Part shown: in pieces, positions 57,201 through 64,000 of the stretch
Numbering within the stretch: the first letter of the stretch is position 1
Layout of the letters: the number at the start of each line of letters is the position of its first letter
NCBI GenBank assembly: GCA_023374025.1
Contig: SIJG01000017.1
Coordinates: forward strand, 1,751,671 to 1,815,670
DNA length: 64,000 bases
Source of the DNA: Heterodera schachtii
Taxonomy: Eukaryota > Nematoda > Chromadorea > Rhabditida > Heteroderidae
Direction: 5' to 3'
Made by a program: the position numbers and the translations under genes
Notes under the pieces: model-generated
The model's input: the letters and a program-made list of their open reading frames with translations, nothing else
What the model was told of the DNA's origin: nothing
Databases searched by the model: none

Positions 57201-60200
57201 CCGGAAGTTGGACAATGCGACTCAAATGAAACGTCAGTTGGAAACAATGGGTAATTAATTAATTGATTGGCTAATCAGTGTTAATGAGTGTGGCCGGGTT
57301 TGTGAAACGGACTGTGTGTCCATTTTCGAACGCGAAGAATGCCACGGATGTGCAGCACCGGCATGCTCATGCAGACAAGGTGAGACACGTGAAAAGGATG
57401 AGTGATTGGAAAAATGATCAATTTCCAGGATTTGCACGAAGCAATGGAAAATGCGTTTATTGGGGCGATTGTCCGACAGGTGAGCAGAACAAAGCAATCG
57501 GGATAAAGTGATCAGGCAGAGGGTGGTTCTTTCTGCTGATCCATCGGTGATCAACCATTAAAAACTATCCGTCCCTAATTCAGTGGCAATCGCCGCTTCC
57601 TCCGATCAGTCCAAAGGGTTGAACAACCTCGAATCCACCATTTTCCCATCGGGAGAAAGAGCGTTGTCCTCGCCAACGAAGGGCACAGCAAATGGTGCCA
57701 AATCGGTGGAGACATCGGCGGAAGAGACGCCGTTGGATTTGTGCGGCGGCGAATGGGCGTGGCCTATCGGATGCGCGGGGGAAAAGTGCGCTTATCGCCT
57801 CAGATGGGACTATGACGAGAAAATGGTGGCCAATTGGGGACATTGGACTCACTCATTGGTTACATCACTCTCAGAATTCGGTCGTGTTTTTGCTTGATAC
57901 GCGACCGATGGCGGCCAAAAAGGCGCCCAAAGGGGCGCCCATTTGGTCGGGCGTTGGCTTTTCGCCCTCCGGCACTTTGCTGGACGCGGACATGGCCATT
58001 TTGGAAGTGAGCGGAGACGGCACCAAAGTACGGCCGATGGATATGCACGTAAATGAGGAATTGGGTGAGTTGGGGGAGAAAACAATGGCACGGATACTCC
58101 AACGATTTATCCGGCAAAAGAACAATTGCGGACGGACAGCCAGCAGGACATTTTCGGGGAGGGCAAATTCAGCGACGGAATGCTCAGGGCCAAATTCTGG
58201 CGCAAATTGCACACCGACGACGAGGCGGGCGAGGACTTGGAGTTCGGCGACGAGAACACCTGCTTCCGTTTCCTTTTCCCGGTGGCCGGCGGACGATTCG
58301 AAAAAGTGCGAAAATTTTGGAAAAATAAAGGGGTGGTAATTAGTGGAGGAAAATAAGGGGGGTAATTGATTTATTAAATAAATGTTGAACAGAGTGACAA
58401 TGTGACAGTGCCCGTGGCGGATTCGCTTTACGCGTCGGATGCCGACGTTTGCATGCGAAGCTGTGCACTGAAAGCGCAGCAAGTGCCGACCGCGACGGGA
58501 GCAGCCAAAGAAAGTGGTTGGTTGGCCATTGTGATTAATTAGCCACTAATTGTAAGACTAATTGATTCCCGATGCCGACGATACGTCGTGTGACACGGAG
58601 TACCGGTGGCCCGAAGGGTGCGAAGGGACGCAGTGCGAATACAAAGCGCAATGGGCACTTGGCCAAGAGGGGGACGACGTACAGTTCAACATCTCCGCCC
58701 GGGGCATCGGTCGATGGACCGGCATTGGCTTCTCACGCGACGGACGAATGGCCGGCGCGGACATTGTGACCGGATGGATGTTCAACCAAAAGGTGAAGGA
58801 AGAAGCATTGAAAACATAAATGTATTAGTGCTAATTGGCGATAAGCCCCCTCCCCCAGTAACCATTTTTAATTGCCTTAGGCTTTTCTGATTGATCGATT
58901 CGCGCATAACCAACAATTGCCGGCCATTGACCCGGCCGATCGGCAGGACCTTTTCGACATCGGTGGTTCTGTGGAGGATGACATTCAGGTCGTTGTTCTG
59001 CTGCTGCTGCTCCGCTTTTTCTCATTTCTTAATCCATTCTCTCTCATTTTCAGACCATTTCCTTCCGTCGCAAAGTCATTTCGGCCGATCGCTCCACCGA
59101 TTTGCCGCTTGACGAGTGTTTGTTCTTTCTGTTTCCGGTTGCCGGGGGACGCGTGTTGGCGCGGACAAGTCACGACTTCCAAAACGCACGCACGCCAATC
59201 GGCTACCACGACCAGCAGCAGCCGGAGCGGTCGGCCAAACGGATTTGCCAATGTGGGAGACGTGCCGGAGGGCAGAAGAAGTCAGCCGCGAGAAGGGCAA
59301 AGAGAGGTGCCGACGGCGGAGAGAGTGCCAAAACGGCGGCCGGAGGGCCGTACCAATGCGCGGATGTTACCATTATCCAAGTGACTGGAAAATTCCATCC
59401 TTAGCACAGGACTTGATCATTTTAAGATTTTGGAACGGGGCGACGCCGTCCGCGTGATCGACGCGTTCGCTCTGTCAAACGATTCGCTTTTCCGCGACGA
59501 ACGGTGGGGCGGGCGCCAATCGATCGTCGACGTGACCATAGAAAAGGACAACAAAACGGACAAGATGAACATTTGGCTGCGCAAAAAGATGACAGGTCCA
59601 ATTGCACACTTATCAACTGATAAGTGTCATTTGTCGCCGCTTCAGATGATCAAAACGCAAAAGGCGACTTGGCCGTCCGCAGGGGCGTCACGCCGGTGTT
59701 TTTGGCCAGCGGAATGGGCCCGGAGCCGGGGATGAACGCGGCGGAGCGACTCGAATTTGCGATGATTGACCTAATGGCAGGAGCATCGACAGGTCAGGCG
59801 CTGATCAGCAATTATCACATTGATCAAACAGATAGACAAAAAGCAATTAGAAAGTGATTTGAGCAGCAGAAAGAGAGAATGCCTAATTAAGGGGGTCATT
59901 AGAGTGTGCTAATTAAGCGGAAATTACAGAAATTGTTTCTTCCACGGAGAAAAGTCCGACAACAACTCCATTTGCCACGGTTTCCTCCACACTTTCTTCC
60001 ACCACTTCTGCCAAACCGACCACCACTTCTGCTGAAGTCGCCTCATCAACAACAAAAGCAATTGGAACAACAACAGAAAAGGCAAAAGAAACAACGCAAA
60101 GGAGAATAACAATAGAGACAACAACAACAGAAGCTGAACAAACTGAGGAAGTGCCACCGTTTACGGAAGAGAGCGGCAGTGAGCCCAATTTGGACATTGG

Positions 60201-62740
60201 CCCAGCCGCGGTGCCGCCGGCGGTCGTTGTCCAAGGTGGCGACGACTCCGTCGATGAACCAACAATCACCGCGGTGATTCCTGAACTTATTGAACCTATG
60301 TTGTCGACCGCTTTCGACAAACCGTCCCCATCTCCGTCTCCCACTTCTCTCTCCACAACTTCGCCTTCAAAAGTGCCGGTGTTACCTCCGGCCATGTTAA
60401 TGGATGAAAATTGCTTCGGGGGCTTCGCCCACCCCGAGAACTGTCTCGGCACGGAACTCTGCAATTACATGGTCGAGTGGCAGGTGGTTCCAGCAGAACA
60501 GGCAGTGCACTTCCGGCTGAGTGCCAAGATGAAGCCGGCCACTTGGACCGGCATTGGCTTTTCCTCCGACGGTTCAATGGTAGGAAATGCCGAAGTGCAC
60601 AAGCACCGTTAAGCTGACTTGTGCAGGTGGGTGCGGATGCCATTCTCGTGCTGCTTCTGTCCGATGGTCGCATTTCCGTCTCCGATCAGTTTTCCCCGGG
60701 CTATGGCCGTCCGCTGATCGACAGCCAACAAAATGCCCACCCAATGGGCCAATTCGGCGTAACGGATGGCGTCGTCGCAGTCAACTTCTCGCGTCCGCTG
60801 TTCACCGGCGACACGGCGCAAGATGCGGACTTGCGGCAGTGCCAAAGTTTCCTCTTCCTCCACTCAGGCGGTCCGTTGGTCCATGGAAGTGCCGAAATCC
60901 GAAAGCACACAGTGACGCCAATTCGAAGCAAAAACCGGGTACGATTTGGTTGGGATTTTAGTCGATTTTCGAACGGTTTTTCAGATTTGTCTCGCAAAAT
61001 GTGGCCAGCAAACACCAACGGAGGGCCTTTTGGCACCGACAGCAGAAGCTCAGCCGACTTCTGCTGGCCAAACGGCCGGCACGAAGAAGGCCGTCGGCAC
61101 CGTGCCAACAACAGTGCCAACTCCGAGGACGGATTCATCGGCTTCAACCGCTCCTCCGACGGGGCCCCGACCTTCGCCAACAACGGCCATTCCGGCACCG
61201 TCGCCGCCGCCAAAGAGCAGCGGAAAAAACGGATGGGGCAGAAGTGAGAATAGCGGGCGGAAACATTGGCACGGACGAAGCGGAAACGACTACGGAGAAA
61301 GGCACGGCGGAAACAGTGTTCAATGTGGCGATCAGGTGAGTGACCAACAGATACAGAACGAATGAATGACTGCTGCTGACCAGATTAACCAACGAACGAT
61401 GGGACGAACTGCTCGAAGACGCGGGCTCGGCTATTTTCCGCGATTTGGCGCAACGCGTGGCCAATTCGGTCGTTTGCCCTCTTTTTGCATTTTGTACAAC
61501 AAAAGTGTTCACTTTCGCAGATTCGGTCGATTGTCGTTGTCAAATGGCCATCTCTGCGCGACGTCCAAGTGCAGAAATTCGCGTAACTGCAAATTCATTC
61601 CGATTCCGACTTGAAATGCCATTCGTTTCCCTTCAGTGAGGGCAGTGTTTTGGCACTGCTCCAATTGCATTTCGATGCGCGTGAAGCGCCGAACGAAACG
61701 GAGCTGAAAGACTTTCTGCAGGATGCCGCGGCACAGGGAATGGCGGAGGAACTGATTTGGGACCGGGACATGTTGGACGTGAAGCGGGAGGGGCAAGGTG
61801 ACCGATCAGGAAAAGCAATGATTGAAGAGATTGAGGAAAGGCATGGGACAAATCGAAATAAATCCAAACAGTTCAATGAGAAAGGGAACTGTTGGCACTA
61901 TCGGCCCCTACCATTGATCAGTCGGCTTCATCCCTCACTTTAGCCGAGGACGAAGAGGACAAATGGGGCGCGTTGCGCGACTTGCAAGGCTGGGCCCTGG
62001 TCAGTGTGGCACTTCTTCTGCTGTTGTGCACTCTTTCCGCGCTAATTTTCTGCGCTTTTCGTTCGCATCGGAAACGGCGCTCGGCCGCCCATCGGACATA
62101 CGTAAAAAGGGAGAAAATGAGGACAAATTGGGCAATTAGTGGCAAACCATTCATTTGTCAGCCGGCAAAACAGTCACCGTACTCGGCCGGGTACCATCAC
62201 CACGTGCCACAGTATGCCGCACTCGGCGCCAACGGATGCGACAAAGCAAGCGACACAACGATGAAAACGAGCGCGACAAGTCGCGCAGGGAACGGCACAG
62301 AAAATGGGAAGGCTAACGGCCAAAACGGAGCAAACCGAACGGAGACGCCCAAAGGCATTGGCGAAGCGACGTACAGAGAATGGTTTAGCAAAGTGAGCGA
62401 AGCGGAGGAATGAATGGCACATTTATTGGCATTGGATTACTATTACTTTCAAATTTTGGCACCTTTCCGCCCGGTGGCACTCTCTAAGTGCCGACTGACT
62501 TTGTCCCCCCCCCTCTCGCAGGTTGCGTCCAAAAACTCGCCCAGCCATTACCAGGAGAGTTCGCTGAGTTTGGCCACTCCGCCCACGCCGATGGCACGCC
62601 ATTCGGTGCCCCACTCGCCGCTGCAGTCGTACGTCTCCTACCCCAACGACCCGTCCTTTTACACTTTGAACGGCGAACATCGAATTGTGCCGCCCCCGCC
62701 CGCCTATTTCCACCACCAGCAGCAGCAGAGACCGTACTAA
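54244..62740 (+). CDS. Large single-pass membrane protein with EGF, TIL, DOMON and SEA modules
   Basis: About 25 exons join in phase to roughly 2070 codons. Order: Ser-rich N-terminus and hydrophobic signal (residues about 42-60); a beta-rich Cys-containing domain (FAVRWYNP, CDTCVLRLSVELDERIQLLS, CADVRVV); an EGF-like module (CAADEQC to CFCRKGFHGTKC, about 240-274); TIL-type Cys modules (CSANEHFDVCPETGRECEPS; CAANETLEKCGRACEPSC; CGRVCETDCVSIFEREEC); three DOMON-like domains (WSGVGFSPSG; WTGIGFSRDGRMAGADIVTG; WTGIGFSSDGSM) with repeated FLFPVAGGR; Thr/Ser/Pro-rich mucin-like stretches; a SEA module (ETVFNVAIRL ... EGSVLALLQLHFDA); a membrane helix (WALVSVALLLLLCTLSALIF, about 1864-1886); and a cytoplasmic tail with Pro/Tyr motifs. 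DOMON domains bind haem or sugars; TIL modules are protease-inhibitor-like. I do not recognise a named orthologue. An in-frame TAA at 58559-58561 and a one-base slip near 61224 interrupt it. Confidence 0.85.
54828..54893 (+). repeat. (CT)n microsatellite
   Basis: CT array in intron 1 of the large membrane-protein gene. Confidence 0.85.
55142..56741 (+). other. N-terminal extracellular block: beta-domain, EGF, first TIL modules
   Basis: Exon 2 (55142-55624) holds a domain with SGTPFAVRWYNPDAIP and HCDTCVLRLSVELDERIQLL then SCADVRV. Two Cys spaced like this before a CADV strand recall chitin-binding/LPMO-type folds, but the catalytic histidines are not evident, so this is only a suggestion. 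The EGF-like module ends the exon. Exon 3 (55870-56741) starts with LLWKAYGQDNILELGLRLNI and WFILGVQST, possibly a degenerate DOMON-like strand set, then two TIL-like blocks separated by a Pro/Ser/Ala linker. Donor TGCGAA/GTGAGC was preferred to the longer open frame because it keeps the TIL cysteine spacing. Confidence 0.6.
57584..59595 (+). other. DOMON domains 1 and 2
   Basis: DOMON 1 runs over exons 57584-57825, 57875-58064, 58121-58305 and 58393-58513: CGGEWAWPIGCAGEKCAYRL, NSVVFLLDTRPMA, IWSGVGFSPSGTLLDADMAI, NTCFRFLFPVAGGRFE. DOMON 2 runs over 58557-58792, 58881-58988, 59054-59380 and 59427-59595: CDTEYRWPEGCEGTQCEYKA, WTGIGFSRDGRMAGADIVTG, DLFDIGGSVEDDIQTISFRR, DECLFFLFPVAGGRVL. The two share intron positions and the C-x(9)-C-x(5)-C start, so they arose by exon duplication. 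The first exon of DOMON 2 begins with an in-frame stop codon (58559-58561). Confidence 0.75.
59930..62740 (+). other. Mucin-like stretch, DOMON 3, SEA module, membrane helix and cytoplasmic tail
   Basis: Exon 59930-60579 begins with a Thr/Ser-rich, probably O-glycosylated region and enters DOMON 3 (CFGGFAHPENCLGTELC, WTGIGFSSDGSM), which finishes in 60627-60938 (FGVTDGVVAVNFSRPL, CQSFLFLHSGGP). A second Thr/Pro-rich stretch (60985 onward) leads to the SEA module over 61250-61797. The exon at 61881-62392 carries the membrane helix followed by RSHRKRRS (stop-transfer) and a tail; the last exon (62522-62740) is Ser/Pro/Tyr/His-rich. SEA modules typically self-cleave at a G-S(V) bond; GSV is present at the exon 23 start. 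AATAAA at 62818-62823 is a likely polyadenylation signal. Confidence 0.75.
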
Positions 62741-64000
62741 GCGCAAAAGAAAAAGCGAATTGGCATTGGCATCTATTTTATACTTTTTTTTGTCAGTGTT
62801 CGTCTGAAAAAATTAAAAATAAAAATGCCAAATTTGAGCACGGCATTTTTCAATTTTAAAAAGAATTATTGGTTTTAAGATAGACAACAGACCCAGACAA
62901 AGCTTCTTTGAATTTTATTTTTTAGAAATGAATGATGGCTTTGTTCTGCCGTTGTCCATTTTCCCCCGTCGCTTTGTTTGTTTACTTTTGTCCGATCACT
63001 TTTTTGTCTGCTGATCAGTCCGTCCCTCTCCGATCACTTCGCTTTTGCCCATTTTCGGCTAATCATCCCCCCCCCCCCTCTTTTTTTCTCTCTTTGATTT
63101 GCCCTTTTCTGATATTTTTCTTTATTTGTTTGTCTTTCATTCCACCCAAAGAAGCCTCGTCCTTTCCTTTTTTTGTCACATTTTTATTCCATTTAAATTT
63201 ATTTTTAGCGAACGAAAAATTTTATTAAAATCGGCGATAAAATGGGAAAGAATAAATTGACACAAAAAAAAACATAATAAAAAAGAAGCAGCATTTAAAG
63301 GGGGGAGGGAAATTTGATGATAGTCGCTTTGCTACAATAATTTGGTCAATTTGAAAAGAAACGAAACAAAAATTGATTGTGCGGCGGCGGCGGCGGCGGT
63401 GGTCAATTTGCGTTTGTTTCTTCATTTCGGCGGATGATTTGTGATTGGCCCTCAGAAATTTGGAGGAAAAAAAGCATAATTTAGCGAATTAAAAAAGAGG
63501 GAAGAGAAAGAGAGAAAAGGGAAGAGAAAGAGTGGAAGAGAGAGAGACAAACGCAGTCAGAGAAAAAAGGGACCATTCAATGCACTCTCTCTCACTTTTC
63601 ACTCTCTCCTCTCTTAATTAGAACAATTAATTATATAATAACAAGAAACATAAGCAGAAAAGAGAGTGGGACCAAAAAAACAAAAATGAACGGAATAAAA
63701 AAATGAACGATTGGGGGGGGGCAATGGCCGCCGGAAATCGTTCCGGCAAAATTCGCTAACGAACAATTGGCAGCGAAATAATGCAACGAATTACAAGAAA
63801 AGTGATCAGAAAAACTGATCAGAGGAAAGGGAGAGAGGGAAAACAGCAGCAGAAACAAAAGCGAAGCAATGAACGGTTCTGCTGCCTTTTGAATGGAAAC
63901 GATCAGCAGAAGAATCGGTGGAGAAAGAATTCGATTGGTTTGAGTGGACTAGGGAAACACGGGGGGAAGGGCATGAACAATGAATGATTGGAGAATGAAT
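62741..64000. other. Intergenic, no supported gene
   Basis: Downstream flank of the membrane-protein gene, with a polyadenylation signal at 62818-62823, AT-rich and T-rich sequence, a C tract near 63067-63077, a short GGC repeat near 63383-63397 and GA-rich stretches at 63495-63550 and 63810-63850. Confidence 0.5.

Overview
The window looks like nematode nuclear DNA. The genes are intron-rich, with introns down to about 50 bp and strong TTTCAG-type acceptors. It encodes a perlecan of the UNC-52 type, a cuticle collagen with the nematode N-terminal domain, and a FLP-16-type FMRFamide-like neuropeptide precursor. Moderate GC content, very frequent long G or C homopolymers, ATTAATTAATT-rich spacers and GC-AG introns fit a tylenchid plant parasite such as a cyst nematode. 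That assignment is inference from sequence style, not from a search.

Layout. Positions 1-31163, minus strand: one very large basement-membrane perlecan gene (unc-52 orthologue), running off the left edge. From its N-terminus at the right it reads: signal peptide and SEA-like module, Cys-rich exon, LDL-receptor class A (LDLa) repeats, Ig, more LDLa, Ig, laminin IV and laminin-EGF modules, about 14 Ig domains, a charged linker, and the first laminin G domain. Two unrelated plus-strand genes sit inside its introns: a hedgehog-acyltransferase (HHAT, MBOAT family) gene at 27202-29328 and an unrecognised basic Q/S-rich protein at 15253-16368.

Positions 31.2-38.8 kb, minus strand: a possible secreted Glu/Gln-rich protein, a small secreted helical protein and a complete cuticle collagen, separated by purine-rich low-complexity DNA. 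Positions 39.6-40.4 kb: a decayed polyubiquitin fragment abutting a terminal-inverted-repeat element. Positions 40759-46432, plus strand: three housekeeping genes packed head to tail like a nematode operon, namely hnRNP K (hrpk-1), PQBP1 and the beta subunit of geranylgeranyltransferase I. Positions 47213-47877, minus strand: the flp-16 neuropeptide gene. Positions 48-54 kb: mainly simple repeats and a small hAT-type MITE with an exact 8-bp target duplication. Positions 54244-62740, plus strand: a roughly 2070-residue single-pass membrane protein with EGF, TIL, three DOMON and one SEA module, the least familiar architecture here.

Themes. Extracellular matrix and cell-surface proteins dominate (perlecan, collagen, DOMON/TIL/SEA protein), with lipid-modifying enzymes (HHAT, GGTase-I) and RNA-processing proteins alongside. 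Exon structures below were worked out by hand from splice sites and reading phase. Three places break an otherwise intact gene (one in-frame stop, two one-base frame slips) and may be assembly errors or real lesions.
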